From Thermoflavimicrobium daqui (lineage in GTDB: Bacteria > Bacillota > Bacilli > Thermoactinomycetales > Thermoactinomycetaceae), in contig NZ_KZ845676.1 of NCBI RefSeq assembly GCF_003313465.1, positions 1-64,000 of the forward strand: a stretch of DNA of 64,000 bases, read 5' to 3'. Positions 1-9,100 of this stretch are shown here, one piece after another (position 1 is the first letter of the stretch; the number at the start of each line of letters is the position of its first letter). The position numbers and the translations under genes were made by a program. The notes under the pieces were generated by a model. The model made no database searches and was not told the DNA's origin. It saw only the letters and a program-made list of their open reading frames with translations.

Positions 1-169
<169 letters not shown>

Positions 170-266
170 TACTTACTCTCACTCTGACTTCATTTCCTTT
201 CTAATTTTCAAGGTGTGTGATTCACACATCTAAATATTGTCCCAGAATCGCAGATTCTGGGAAACG

Positions 267-383
267 TCTGGTGATTATAGCGAAGGGGTTCCACTCGTTC
301 CCATCCCGAACACGACAGTTAAGCCCTTCAGCGCCGATGGTACTTGGGGTGCAGACCCCTGGGAGAGTAGGTCATTGCCAGGC
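267..383 (+). rRNA. rrf: 5S ribosomal RNA
   Basis: A 117-base stretch matches the 5S consensus: the loop text 'ttcccatcccgaacacg', then 'agttaagcccttcagcg' and 'gccgatggtacttgg', and the terminal helix in which 'tctggtgat' pairs with 'attgccaggc'. It sits between the 23S end and a strong terminator, so it closes the operon. No tRNA genes follow it. Confidence 0.96.
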
Positions 384-388
384 AATAA

Positions 389-421
389 CAAAAGCCATCC
401 AGTTTTTCTGGATGGCTTTTT
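389..421 (+). terminator. rRNA operon terminator
   Basis: Intrinsic terminator: aaagccatcc pairs with ggatggcttt around a short U-rich loop, and a T run follows. It lies directly after 5S rRNA. Confidence 0.92.
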
Positions 422-961
422 AGTATGTTTTATATAAGAAATCTTTTGATAGAAGAGAGTAAAGGTTCTTATTAAATAAAAAATATTTTAAATTATATTT
501 TTTAATTAAATTTAGATTTATATTCACATAACTTGGTTGACAAATTATATGATAAAAATTATTATTTAAATAAATATTAGTATATTAGTAAATAGTTATA
601 CTATTTGCATTCCCGGAGATTGAGCGTGTATTTTTCGTAAAAAAACTAATACATTTTTCCATTTCCTCTATTAGTCTAATAAACTCTGTACTCTCCATTT
701 CTACTAATACAATCTGAGGATATTCCCCTTTTTTAAGATAAAAATTGTTCCCATAACGTTCAAATCTAAAAAAGTAATAATTTTGTTATCTCTTATCAAT
801 TAAGATTATCTTCTTAATCTACCACTTACCGCTTTTGAAATTACTCCTTTTGCCTTGATTCTTACATAGAATCTCTTAGAACTCAATTCTTAAGAGAATT
901 ATGTTCCTAAGGGTAAAGACAATGATAGACCCATTATATCTAAAAGGGAGCTGTATTCCCT
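422..961 (+). promoter_or_regulatory. AT-rich intergenic region with a promoter at 537-565
   Basis: A sigma-A-like promoter TTGACA, 17-base spacer, TATTAT lies at 537-565 and points to the lyase-like gene at 962. If it is used, the transcript has an untranslated leader of nearly 400 bases. Short dyads (gattct/agaatc near 857-873 and attct/agaat near 885-898) lie in the last 110 bases. I found no recognised riboswitch and no gene in the stretch. Confidence 0.5.
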
Positions 962-2461
962 ATGAAAGAAAGATTAACAGGACGTATTTCGAAGACACCA
1001 GCCCATATGGTGCATGAGGAAGTTTTAGAACCACAATTTACATATGAGGTTGAGTATTTATTGCCAGCGTATATTCAAATTGAACAGGTTATGCTTTTGG
1101 AATATGTAAGAATGGAGTGGATTACGAAACAAGAAGCGCAATCTCTTTCCCTTCTACTTCAGTCTATTAATCGTGACACACTGGTGGCAGATCCTAAAAG
1201 TAACATGTCGGACATTGCGTTTGCAATTGAGCGACGGGTGGAATCTTCCCTTGCTGAGCCTGTTTCTTGCTGGCATATGGATCGAAGTCGTAATGATTTT
1301 CAAGCCTGTGCTCAGATCATGTTTGGGCGGACACAGTGGCTTGAGCTTATGGGGTGTCTGCAAGAATTAATTAAGTCCATGTATATCATTGCTGATCGTT
1401 ATCGAGAGATGCCGATGCCTGGGCATACCCATTTCCAGTCTGCACAAATTATTACTCCCGGTTTTTATCTAAGTTCGGTCAACGAGGAACTCTTGCAAGC
1501 GCTGGTGCGCTGGGTACAAATATACGATGAACTCAATCAGTGTCCTCTTGGCTCAGGAGCGATGGCTGGAGTTGAATTGGATTGGAATCGTGAACGCCTT
1601 GCAAGTCTACTAGGATTTTCTAGAGCCCGCCCTAGTGCACTGGTAGCCGTTGCGTCTCGAGAGTGGGTATTAAGAATATCAGCTGAACTATCCATTTTTT
1701 CTGTTCTGATTTCAAGACTTGTGACTGATTTAATTCAATGGGGCAGTAGTGAAATGAGCTTTATTGATTTACCTGATCAGCTGTCAGGTATCTCTTCTGC
1801 GATGCCTCAAAAGAAAAATTTCCCGATTTTAGAACGGATACGAGGAAAAAGTGCCCATTTGTCTGCATTTCATCTTGATATGGTTCTCGGACAACGTAAT
1901 ACCCCCTTTACCAATTTAGTGGAGACATCGAAAGAAGCTGGAACGCATCTATTAACTTTATTTCATACTACCAAGTCGCTGCTTCGTTTGTTAAAAACAG
2001 TAGTTGATCATCTGAATTTTAATGAAGAGCGAATGCTTAGGATCTGTAAGCGTGATTTCTTTGGTGGATTTACCCTTGCCAATTTATTGACCATGCAAAC
2101 AGGGATTCCATATCGAAAAGCCCAAGTTATCGTTGGGCGATATATTATGAGTGCAGTTCAACGCGGTTTAGCACCCAGCGAGGGAGATCCACAGCTATTG
2201 GCAGAAATGTGCGTTGAGGAAGGATTTGAAGTCTCTAATTTAAATCATCTACTCAAGGTAGCATTCGATATTCGAAAAAGTTTGTATATGAAAAATTCTT
2301 CGGGATCAACTCATCCAGAGAAAGTTTTAGAGCTTCTGTTGGCACAAAAAGAACGAGCCCAGAGTTTAGGAAAAGAGATTGATGAGCGGACCTCTTACTT
2401 ATATGCAGCAGATATGAAACGAGAACGTCTTTTAGATAAGTTAGGATCAACCAAGAGGTGA
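962..2461 (+). CDS. Argininosuccinate lyase-like protein (fumarase/ASL superfamily)
   Basis: A 499-residue member of the argininosuccinate lyase/fumarase superfamily, cytosolic enzymes that make or break a C-N bond next to a carboxylate, releasing fumarate or a related acid. Visible motifs are GHTHFQSAQ (the family's Thr-His loop), GSGAMAG, and the catalytic signature loop SSAMPQKKNFP followed by ERIRGK. The loop has Phe-Pro where most family members have Asn-Pro. It lies 16 bases before a cysteine-synthase-like gene and shares an operon with an ATP-grasp ligase. No other arginine gene is nearby, so a role in a small-molecule pathway is more likely than in arginine synthesis; that is inference from context. 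The start is ATG after AAAAGGGAG. Confidence 0.85.
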   Translation: MKERLTGRISKTPAHMVHEEVLEPQFTYEVEYLLPAYIQIEQVMLLEYVRMEWITKQEAQSLSLLLQSINRDTLVADPKSNMSDIAFAIERRVESSLAEPVSCWHMDRSRNDFQACAQIMFGRTQWLELMGCLQELIKSMYIIADRYREMPMPGHTHFQSAQIITPGFYLSSVNEELLQALVRWVQIYDELNQCPLGSGAMAGVELDWNRERLASLLGFSRARPSALVAVASREWVLRISAELSIFSVLISRLVTDLIQWGSSEMSFIDLPDQLSGISSAMPQKKNFPILERIRGKSAHLSAFHLDMVLGQRNTPFTNLVETSKEAGTHLLTLFHTTKSLLRLLKTVVDHLNFNEERMLRICKRDFFGGFTLANLLTMQTGIPYRKAQVIVGRYIMSAVQRGLAPSEGDPQLLAEMCVEEGFEVSNLNHLLKVAFDIRKSLYMKNSSGSTHPEKVLELLLAQKERAQSLGKEIDERTSYLYAADMKRERLLDKLGSTKR

Positions 2462-2477
2462 AAGGGATGGTACGTAG

Positions 2478-3530
2478 ATGCTGTATGAAAATATGGTAGG
2501 GGTCATAGGCAATACGCCGTTGGTGAAGTTACGTCTAACCTCTCAATCAGTAGGGACGGTATATGCCAAGCTAGAATTGATGAACCCGTTTGGAATGAAA
2601 GATCGAGTAGCTAAACAAACCATTCTTACGGCTAAATTATCTGGAGAACTGAAGGATGGTATGCCGATCATCGAGAGTTCATCAGGAACAATGGCTTGTG
2701 GGGTAGCGCTTGTTGGCCGACATCTTGGGCATGAGGTACACATTGTGACTGATCCACGTATTGACTCAATCACATATGCTAAGCTTGTATCACTTGGTTG
2801 CCAAGTACATATTGTGAAAGAAATGGGCAAAAACGGATGGCAAAGTGCACGACTCGAGCGGCTGTATGAGTTGATGGAAGAATTTCCAGATGCATTTTGG
2901 CCCCGCCAGTATGAGAATCCAGAAAATCCCCGTGCATATCAAGAGCTTGCAATAGAGGTAATGAATGATATTAAACGTGTCGATATTCTGGTGGGTTCTG
3001 TCGGCAGTGGCGGCTCACTGTCAGGAACTGCATCTGCATTAAAGAAATTTAATCCGAACTTAAAAGTGGTGGCAGTTGATGCGACAGGGAGTGTAATTTT
3101 TGGCCAGCCAGATCGCCCTACTCGTTTGCAGGGAGGGCTTGGAAATAGTTTAGTGGCACAAAATGTAGATTTTAGTGTCATTGATTATGTTCACTGGCTA
3201 AATGATGAAGAGGCGTTTGCCTCCACATTGCAACTTGCTCGTAACGAGCATATTTTTGCTGGAAACAGTTCAGGATCCGTGTATATGGTCGCCTGTTGGT
3301 TAGCTAGCCAGGTCTCACAAGATTGTCATATTGTAGCGATTTTTCCTGATCGTGGAGATCGTTATACTGATACGATCTACAATCATCAATATCGCGAGCA
3401 GAAAGGTCTTGAAGAACTCAGCATACCCAAAGAACCACAGTATGTTGATTTGAATTCAGTAGTCACTTCTTGGTCTTATGCTAAGTTAATGGGAGTGCAT
3501 CCGCATGACAAAAAAACTCATGTTCGTTGA
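2478..3530 (+). CDS. PLP-dependent cysteine synthase family protein
   Basis: A 350-residue fold-type II PLP enzyme related to cysteine synthase and to SbnA-like enzymes. It opens with the family's IGNTPLVKL. The PLP lysine is in NPFGMKDRVA. ESSSGTMACGVAL matches the substrate loop, and GSVGSGGSLSGTA is the phosphate-binding Gly/Ser loop. Family members replace a beta leaving group on serine, O-acetylserine or O-phosphoserine with a nucleophile. The exact substrate cannot be read here. It is tightly linked to the lyase-like gene upstream, and its end overlaps the ATP-grasp gene by 26 bases, which implies co-translation. A plausible but unproven role is to make a non-standard amino acid for the ligase. 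Confidence 0.85.
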   Translation: MLYENMVGVIGNTPLVKLRLTSQSVGTVYAKLELMNPFGMKDRVAKQTILTAKLSGELKDGMPIIESSSGTMACGVALVGRHLGHEVHIVTDPRIDSITYAKLVSLGCQVHIVKEMGKNGWQSARLERLYELMEEFPDAFWPRQYENPENPRAYQELAIEVMNDIKRVDILVGSVGSGGSLSGTASALKKFNPNLKVVAVDATGSVIFGQPDRPTRLQGGLGNSLVAQNVDFSVIDYVHWLNDEEAFASTLQLARNEHIFAGNSSGSVYMVACWLASQVSQDCHIVAIFPDRGDRYTDTIYNHQYREQKGLEELSIPKEPQYVDLNSVVTSWSYAKLMGVHPHDKKTHVR

Positions 3531-4731
3531 AGCAAATACAACTGGTACAGGAATATTGGCTATTGGTAAGGCACAAGAACTCGGATATGAAGCGATATTT
3601 TTGACACAAAAGGCAAGTCGATATGATGGGCTTTCTTCGTTTAAATGCCGAGTGATCGAGACAGACACAAATTCAATGGACGCCTTAAAGCTCTGTATAT
3701 CCAAAGAGAATATAAATGAGATCGCGGGAATCTTAACGACCAGTGATTATTATCTAGAAACGGTAGCCGAACTGGTACAATTATTTGGACTTAGAGGTAA
3801 CTCTCCTCAAACGATAGCAATATGTCGTAATAAAGCGTTATTTCGAGAAAAACTCCGAATAGAAAAGCTGTTACAACCCAAGTTTAAGACTATACGCTCG
3901 ATCGATGACCTTGATGCGGTGCGTGGGTCAGTGTCTCTCCCCTGCGTGGTAAAGCCGGCTGATGACAGTGGATCCAACAATGTGCGCTTTTGTTCTAGTT
4001 GGGAAGAGGTAGAACTACTTACAAGCAAGATACTTGAGAAGAAACTTAACGCACGAGGACAGAAGACAGTACAAACCGTATTACTTGAAGAATATATTGA
4101 AGGGTCCGAATATAGTGTGGAGATGTTTTCATGGGAGGGCAATTCATATTGTATTGGGATTACCGAAAAACGGCTGACTGGATTCCCGTACTTTGTAGAA
4201 TCCGGACATATTTTTCCAACTCAACTCCCAGCAGATGTACAACAGGAGATCATATCGACAGTGAAACGTGCACTTCAAATGGTAGACCTGCAATTTGGGG
4301 CATCGCACTCCGAAGTAAAATGGACGCCAAATGGCTGTTTGATAATTGAAGTTAATGCTCGGCTCGCAGGTGGTATGATTCCAGAGCTGATACGTTACTC
4401 GACAGGAATGGATCTACTCAAATACCAAATTCTCTGTGCTGCAGGTGTTGCTCCAGAATGGGATGCAAATATACGACATCGCTTTGCGGGCATTCAGTTT
4501 CTAACAGCAAAAGAATCTGGGAGACTTAACTGTGTAGATAACATGGAGGAAGTAAAGAGGCTTCCAGGTATACAAGAGTTAGTCGTTAAGGCGCAAATCG
4601 GACAAGTCGTACAACCTCCCGAAAATTTTTCTCATCGGCTTGGGAATATCATTGCCTGTGGTGATACGTATAAAGAAACAGTTGAGTGTCTCGAAAAGGC
4701 AGCAAAGATGATTTCCCTAAAAATCAAGTAA
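3505..4731 (+). CDS. ATP-grasp domain ligase
   Basis: A 408-residue ATP-grasp protein of the kind that joins a carboxylate to an amine or amino acid through an acyl phosphate. The N-terminal third is a Rossmann-like pre-ATP-grasp domain with GILTTSDYYLE. The nucleotide-binding segment LPCVVKPADDSGSNNV lies near residue 150. LLEEYIEGSEYSVEMF and the metal-binding EVNARLAGGMIPEL near residues 280-295 complete the fold. The family includes dipeptide ligases of the BacD/DdaF type. It follows a PLP enzyme and a lyase-like enzyme in one operon, so it probably couples the amino acid they make to another acid. The start overlaps the previous gene and follows GGGAG. Substrates are unknown. Confidence 0.83.
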   Translation: MTKKLMFVEANTTGTGILAIGKAQELGYEAIFLTQKASRYDGLSSFKCRVIETDTNSMDALKLCISKENINEIAGILTTSDYYLETVAELVQLFGLRGNSPQTIAICRNKALFREKLRIEKLLQPKFKTIRSIDDLDAVRGSVSLPCVVKPADDSGSNNVRFCSSWEEVELLTSKILEKKLNARGQKTVQTVLLEEYIEGSEYSVEMFSWEGNSYCIGITEKRLTGFPYFVESGHIFPTQLPADVQQEIISTVKRALQMVDLQFGASHSEVKWTPNGCLIIEVNARLAGGMIPELIRYSTGMDLLKYQILCAAGVAPEWDANIRHRFAGIQFLTAKESGRLNCVDNMEEVKRLPGIQELVVKAQIGQVVQPPENFSHRLGNIIACGDTYKETVECLEKAAKMISLKIK

Positions 4732-4758
4732 ATGTGCGAGATAAGGGGTGTGAAAGAT

Positions 4759-5793
4759 ATGATTGAACTAAGAAGTGATACATTTACGTTACCCACGCGT
4801 GAGATGATGGACGCAATGCAAGAGGCTGTGCTTGGTGATGATGTTTATGGAGAGGATCCAACAGTTCGCCATTTGGAAGAAGAAGCTGCCCGAATGCTGG
4901 GCAAGGAAGCAGCTATTTTGATGCCAAGTGGTACGATGGCTAATCTTGCTTCACTACTTGCTTATTGTCCCCGTGGTTCGAAAGTTCTCGTTGGTAATGA
5001 GTCCGACATTTATATTTATGAAGCAGCTGGGGCATCTGTTTGTGGCGGTATTATGTATGAACCTATTCCAACCCAAACAGACGGACGATTGGCAATTGCT
5101 GACTTAGAAAAGGCGTTCCCATTGGAGCCAGAAGATCCACAATTTGCTTTACCATCATTGATTTGTCTTGAAAATCCACACAATCGGATGGGTGGACGTG
5201 TACTGTCTCTTTCATATCTAGAGGAGATTCGTTTATTTGCTAATTCCAAAGGAATCCCTGTGCACATGGATGGAGCCCGTTTGTTTAACGCGTCCGTGGC
5301 ACTAGGCGTTGAAGCATCAGAAATTGCACACTTTGCAGACTCAGTACAAATTTGTTTATCCAAAGGTTTGTCAGCACCGATTGGCTCGATTGTTGCTGGT
5401 ACGAAGCTGTTTATTGAAAAGGTATATCGTTTACGAAAAATGCTTGGTGGTGGTATGCGTCAGGCAGGTATTATTGCAGCACCTGGGCTGGTTGCTCTTA
5501 AGCAAATGGTTGACCGTATAGCTATAGATCATGCTCATGCGCTACGTTTAGCAAAAGGGCTTGCTAAAATTCCAGGCATTGTGATTCGTGTTGAAGATGT
5601 AGAGACGAATATGGTCTTTTTCCGCATTGAACATCCGAAACATACTTGGCAGACATTGATTAAGGCTGCACATGAGCGTGGGCTAAATGTGGCGGAACTT
5701 GGTCATGGACGGATTCGGGCAGTTACGCATTCGGGTATTCAATCGGAGGATATTGACAAAGCGATTTTGATTGTTCGTGAAATTTTGTCCTGA
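4759..5793 (+). CDS. ltaE: Low-specificity L-threonine aldolase
   Basis: A 344-residue fold-type I PLP enzyme that cleaves L-threonine or L-allo-threonine to glycine and acetaldehyde. The family N-terminus is visible as IELRSDTFTLPT, with GDDVYGEDPTV, the PLP lysine in ICLSKGLSAPIGS, and RMLGGGMRQAG. I chose ATG 4759 over the upstream in-frame ATG 4732 because the family begins here and AAGGGG precedes it. It follows the ATP-grasp gene closely in the same orientation and may supply glycine or beta-hydroxy amino acids to the pathway, or may simply be co-transcribed. The family call is secure; the pathway role is inference. Confidence 0.88.
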   Translation: MIELRSDTFTLPTREMMDAMQEAVLGDDVYGEDPTVRHLEEEAARMLGKEAAILMPSGTMANLASLLAYCPRGSKVLVGNESDIYIYEAAGASVCGGIMYEPIPTQTDGRLAIADLEKAFPLEPEDPQFALPSLICLENPHNRMGGRVLSLSYLEEIRLFANSKGIPVHMDGARLFNASVALGVEASEIAHFADSVQICLSKGLSAPIGSIVAGTKLFIEKVYRLRKMLGGGMRQAGIIAAPGLVALKQMVDRIAIDHAHALRLAKGLAKIPGIVIRVEDVETNMVFFRIEHPKHTWQTLIKAAHERGLNVAELGHGRIRAVTHSGIQSEDIDKAILIVREILS

Positions 5794-5837
5794 AGAAATG
5801 GTACTACAAATGCAAACAGATGAACTACATTTAATAA

Positions 5838-5966
5838 GAAGGATTGACTGTTTATACGAGCGAAGATGAGATCAAGAATTTGCTAGTCTTACAGCTGACG
5901 CGACCTGTTCGCTGGTTGGAGACGTTGAAGTATATGAAGGACATAGGTGCTAGCGGGTTAAACTAG
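5838..5966 (+). pseudogene. Remnant of a FabD/trans-AT malonyl-acyltransferase C-terminus
   Basis: An open stretch of 42 codons bounded by TAA and TAG reads YTSEDEIKNLLVLQL, then TRPVRWLETLKYMKDIG. This is the late part of FabD and of the discrete trans-acyltransferases of polyketide systems, where the segment reads like YTSxDEIKxLLxxQL-TxPVRW. The expected end after it (IGPG and onward) is missing, and there is no start codon or upstream domain in frame. It therefore looks like a decayed piece left by deletion. It lies directly behind the biosynthetic genes. Confidence 0.6.
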
Positions 5967-5975
5967 TATGAATAA

Positions 5976-6010
5976 GAAAAGGGATAAATCAATACTCCCT
6001 TTTCCCGCCT
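5976..6010 (-). terminator. Hairpin at the end of the MarR gene
   Basis: The arms gaaaaggga and tcccttttc form a 9-bp hairpin that overlaps the stop codon of the MarR gene. The T-rich stretch on the minus-strand side is weak, so termination efficiency is uncertain. Confidence 0.35.
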
Positions 6011-6441
6011 TTTTTGACAAACTTCCAATCCATCTCAATGTTTTTTCTAATTTTATACAGAAGTTGGTAAGCAGTTTCGACTTCTTCTGGAGTAAGTCCA
6101 TTTAGAGCGACTTTAGTAGAATATTCTTCTTCATTCTTAAGAACGAGATAAATATCTTTCCCTTTCTCCGTAGGAAACAAGCGCTTTACTTTTTTATTTA
6201 CAGGGTGATCCACTTTCTGAATAAATCCTTCTAATTCTAATTTCTGTATCGCTCGAGCAGCAGTAGTGCGGTCTATTTTAAGAATATCTGCAACTTTCTC
6301 TTGAATAATACCGGGATTTTCACAAATACGAACCAAATATAAATATTGACCTTTCGAAAGCTGAAGTTCCTTAAATTCGTAGTTACTAATTGAATCGAGA
6401 CATCGAGCAATCATTCCTACTTCACGTAGGATTTTTGTCAT
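5989..6441 (-). CDS. MarR family transcriptional regulator
   Basis: A 150-residue winged-helix repressor. Its centre (QEKVADILKIDRTTAARAIQ, then LELEGFIQK and VKRLFPTEKG) is the helix-turn-helix and wing of the MarR family, which bind palindromes as dimers and often respond to phenolics or oxidants. The longest open frame reaches 6753, but it would run through the divergent GNAT gene. ATG 6441 has AAAGGGG just upstream and matches the family's length. A perfect 24-bp palindrome lies 24 bases upstream of the start, between this gene and the divergent acetyltransferase, so autorepression and control of the neighbour are likely. Confidence 0.85.
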   Translation of the reverse strand: MTKILREVGMIARCLDSISNYEFKELQLSKGQYLYLVRICENPGIIQEKVADILKIDRTTAARAIQKLELEGFIQKVDHPVNKKVKRLFPTEKGKDIYLVLKNEEEYSTKVALNGLTPEEVETAYQLLYKIRKNIEMDWKFVKKGGKREY

Positions 6442-6464
6442 TTCCGATCCCCTTTCATGAAACT

Positions 6465-6488
6465 GTTTTGTTGTATTTACAACAAAAC
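6465..6488. promoter_or_regulatory. Perfect 24-bp palindrome, probable MarR operator
   Basis: The arms gttttgttgta and tacaacaaaac are perfectly complementary around a 2-base centre. The site is in the 107-base divergent spacer between the MarR gene and the GNAT gene. The TTGTNN-type symmetric core fits MarR operators in general. Confidence 0.7.
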
Positions 6489-6548
6489 TTAATTCGTTTA
6501 TACTAACTAACATAACACAAATAGATAGTAATATCGAAGAGGAGATGA

Positions 6549-6983
6549 TTGAATTTGCATACAAAACGTGTACAGAACCAAAAGGAACTAGACATTGTAT
6601 TTCAAATTCGCAAAGAGGTTTTTGTAGATGAACAAGGGGTACCGTTGGAACACGAAATTGATGAGTTTGAAAATGATGCAGAGCATATCCTTGTCTATGA
6701 TGGAAATCAACCGGTTGGTACTGGAAGAGTGCGCGTGATAGAGAATGTAGCAAAATTAGAAAGGATTTGTGTATTAAAAACCCATCGAAAACATGGACTG
6801 GGCAAGTTGATCATACAAGAATTGGAGGAAATTGCTAAAGAAAAAGGGATTTCGAAAGCGAAATTACATGGTCAGACACAAGCAGAGGGCTTTTATCAAA
6901 AATTAGGTTACAAAACGAACTCAGATATATTTATGGAAGAGGGAATTCCACATATTGTGATGATTAAAGAAATTGGGAACTAA
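6549..6983 (+). CDS. GNAT family N-acetyltransferase
   Basis: A 144-residue acetyl-CoA-dependent acyltransferase of the ElaA/YjcF type. EVFVDEQGVPLEHEID is the conserved N-terminal segment of this subgroup. VAKLERICVLKTHRKHGLGK is the acetyl-CoA pyrophosphate loop (R/Q-x-x-G-x-G/A). KLHGQTQAEGFYQKLGYK is the C-terminal motif. The acceptor is unknown. The start is TTG after GAGGAG. It is divergent from the MarR gene with the palindrome between them, and the membrane-protein gene follows about 30 bases later, so both may belong to a MarR-controlled unit. Confidence 0.88.
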   Translation: MNLHTKRVQNQKELDIVFQIRKEVFVDEQGVPLEHEIDEFENDAEHILVYDGNQPVGTGRVRVIENVAKLERICVLKTHRKHGLGKLIIQELEEIAKEKGISKAKLHGQTQAEGFYQKLGYKTNSDIFMEEGIPHIVMIKEIGN

Positions 6984-7012
6984 CAATCTATATTTTAATG
7001 GTGGGGAAGGGT

Positions 7013-7627
7013 ATGTGGTTACGATGCAGACAATTCATGTTTTACTTGATAGGTATCCTTCTGCTAACCCTAGGTGTGACTTTAACGATCCGATCCAATC
7101 TTGGAACGTCACCATTTGATGCTCTACTGGTAGGATTATTTAAGACAATCGGTCTTACTGTTGGTAGCTGGGAAATCATTCTAGGTTTAACCATCGTACT
7201 AATCAATGCAATGATACAAAGACAACAACCAGAATATATGGCTTTATTAACATCATTGATCACAGGAATGGGTATTGATGGCTGGTTATGGATGCTTCGA
7301 TGGATTCATCCGGATACTTTCATGAGTCGATTTCTATTAATCGCTTTGGGAATGATCATAGTAGGACTAGGAACAGCCATCTATTTACAATCTCGTTTTG
7401 CACCGATTCCGATCGACCGTTCCATGCTTATCATCCAAGAGTTAACAGGGAAAAGTATTACTTATTCACGAGCCCTTATTAGTATTTTACTTGTTATCTT
7501 AGCTTTTATATTGAAGGGACCTATTGGCATTGGAACATTATTAAATGCTTTTTTGGTAGGTGGGATTATTCAATTTTTTATGCCCTATGTGTCCCAGTTT
7601 GAACAAAGGATTTCAAAGCAAGCCTAG
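7013..7627 (+). CDS. YczE/YitT-like integral membrane protein
   Basis: A protein of about 204 residues with five or so hydrophobic segments and no soluble domain. The segment LTLGVTLTIRSNLGTSPFDAL is the hallmark of the YczE/YyaS/YitT group of membrane proteins, whose biochemical role is not established. Two ATGs are in frame. ATG 6998 has no ribosome binding site, while ATG 7013 follows GTGGGGAAGGG, so I chose the latter. It follows the GNAT gene in the same direction and ends before a strong terminator. Confidence 0.75.
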   Translation: MWLRCRQFMFYLIGILLLTLGVTLTIRSNLGTSPFDALLVGLFKTIGLTVGSWEIILGLTIVLINAMIQRQQPEYMALLTSLITGMGIDGWLWMLRWIHPDTFMSRFLLIALGMIIVGLGTAIYLQSRFAPIPIDRSMLIIQELTGKSITYSRALISILLVILAFILKGPIGIGTLLNAFLVGGIIQFFMPYVSQFEQRISKQA

Positions 7628-7645
7628 TTAGGACAAAAGTAGATT

Positions 7646-7696
7646 AGTTGCCCCAACTATCTCTATCAAGTAGATGGTTGGGGCAACTCTATTTTC
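7646..7696 (+). terminator. Intrinsic terminator of the GNAT/membrane-protein unit
   Basis: A 17-bp stem (left arm agttgccccaactatct, with one G-T pair) and a short loop are followed by a T-rich stretch. Confidence 0.85.
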
Positions 7697-8086
7697 GATT
7701 AAATAGGGATAGTAGAATAAACGCGATAGATGATAAGCTTTCTTCATCACATAATCTCTATCAACAGGCTGTATACTCTATTAATCTATTGTTTGATATA
7801 ATATATTTTAAATAGTCTTTTGTTATTTTAGGAATATCAGAATATCTGGAACCCCTGCGTTGATAGCTTATAAAAATCCAGAGGAAGTGATAAGGGATTG
7901 AAGTGAGTAAATCATTCCAATAGGATGTAAGCCGACACGACTGTTAGTTTATGATATTTATACCAAAATTCTTTATCAATTTAGTATAATAATTCAGTGG
8001 AATAATGTTATAAGTTCACAAGCATCATCGGATGATTTTAGAGGGGAACTTTGAGTTGATTTAGTAGAGAGAAAGGTGTACATCAT
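7697..8086 (+). promoter_or_regulatory. Intergenic region upstream of ung
   Basis: No gene can be supported here. A TATAAT box lies at 7985-7990 about 100 bases before ung, but no good -35 is at the right distance, so the promoter call is weak. A second AT-rich patch (gatataatat) near 7795-7805 could be an alternative -10. Confidence 0.3.
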
Positions 8087-8761
8087 ATGGCCATCTTAAA
8101 AAATGATTGGAATGACGTCGTTGGGGAAGAATTTAAGAAACCGTACTATATACAGCTTCGTAAGTTTTTAGTTGATGAATATAATACACGAACGATTTAC
8201 CCTGATATGTACGACATATACAGTGCCTTACATTTAACTCCCTATGCCCAAACGAAAGTAGTAATTATTGGACAAGATCCTTATCATGGAACGGGTCAAG
8301 CTCATGGATTAAGTTTTTCGGTTAAACCAGGTGTTGCTATCCCGCCTTCTTTACAAAATATATATTTAGAACTACAGCATGATTTGGGATGTTATATCCC
8401 TAACAATGGATATTTAGAAAAATGGGCAAAGCAAGGTGTATTGATGTTAAATACCGTTTTAACTGTACGAAAAGGGACGCCCAACTCTCATCGTGGTAAA
8501 GGTTGGGAAATGTTTACAGATCAAGTGATTGTAAGCCTAAATCGCCGTGTAAAACCGGTCGTCTTCATTCTATGGGGGAAAAATGCGCAAGAGAAAAAAG
8601 CGCTAATCACCAATCCGCATCATTTTATTATCCAATCCGCTCACCCTAGTCCATACTCTGCTGATCGAGGGTTTTTTGGTAGTCGTCCTTTCTCAAAAGC
8701 CAATCAATTTTTACAAAAAATCGGAGAGGAACCTATCGACTGGCAAATTCCTAATATCTAA
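8087..8761 (+). CDS. ung: Uracil-DNA glycosylase, family 1
   Basis: A 224-residue base-excision repair enzyme that removes uracil from DNA. The water-activating motif GQDPYHG is intact (within [20 protein letters not shown]), as are the uracil-pocket region [11 protein letters not shown], the LNTVLTV segment, and the C-terminal DNA-intercalation motif HPSPYSA. Length is normal for the family. The start is ATG 8087, a few bases after AGAAAGGTG. It appears to be a single-gene unit. Confidence 0.97.
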   Translation: MAILKNDWNDVVGEEFKKPYYIQLRKFLVDEYNTRTIYPDMYDIYSALHLTPYAQTKVVIIGQDPYHGTGQAHGLSFSVKPGVAIPPSLQNIYLELQHDLGCYIPNNGYLEKWAKQGVLMLNTVLTVRKGTPNSHRGKGWEMFTDQVIVSLNRRVKPVVFILWGKNAQEKKALITNPHHFIIQSAHPSPYSADRGFFGSRPFSKANQFLQKIGEEPIDWQIPNI

Positions 8762-9100
8762 TTGAAGGTTTGATAAGCAAGTATTTCGAGGCTGGATAAG
8801 TGACTATTGAGCTAATTATATCTTTTGACGAGTAATCCTTTACTTAGGAGATTATTGTACGGTTTTCCTTTCCCGATTAAACGGCATTTTCTAGTTTATT
8901 CATTAGTGGGAATTAAACGGAAAAGGAAAACCGTTATTTACAAGTGATAATGTTTCTCTTAGAAAACATTGTTCTATATAAGATAAAAAATGATTGACGA
9001 TGATAAGTGGAGATGTTATTCTTTATATGTCCCATATGAATACTAGTTTTTAAGGGAGTCTTAAGGCAGTACTTATAGTTATTCCTAATATTTTTTTGTT
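8762..9100. repeat. Intergenic region with a 13-bp inverted repeat at 8859-8934
   Basis: acggttttccttt at 8859-8871 is exactly complementary to aaaggaaaaccgt at 8922-8934, with a 50-base spacer. Inside the spacer, attaaacgg occurs twice as a direct repeat. There is no T run, so it is not a typical terminator for ung. No gene is visible in the rest of the stretch. Confidence 0.5.

Noticed and set aside
217-437. Two frames over the 5S gene
   Set aside because: They lie in rRNA and its terminator.
5989-6753. A 254-residue version of the MarR protein
   Set aside because: The extra 104 residues are antisense to the GNAT gene; ATG 6441 has the ribosome binding site.
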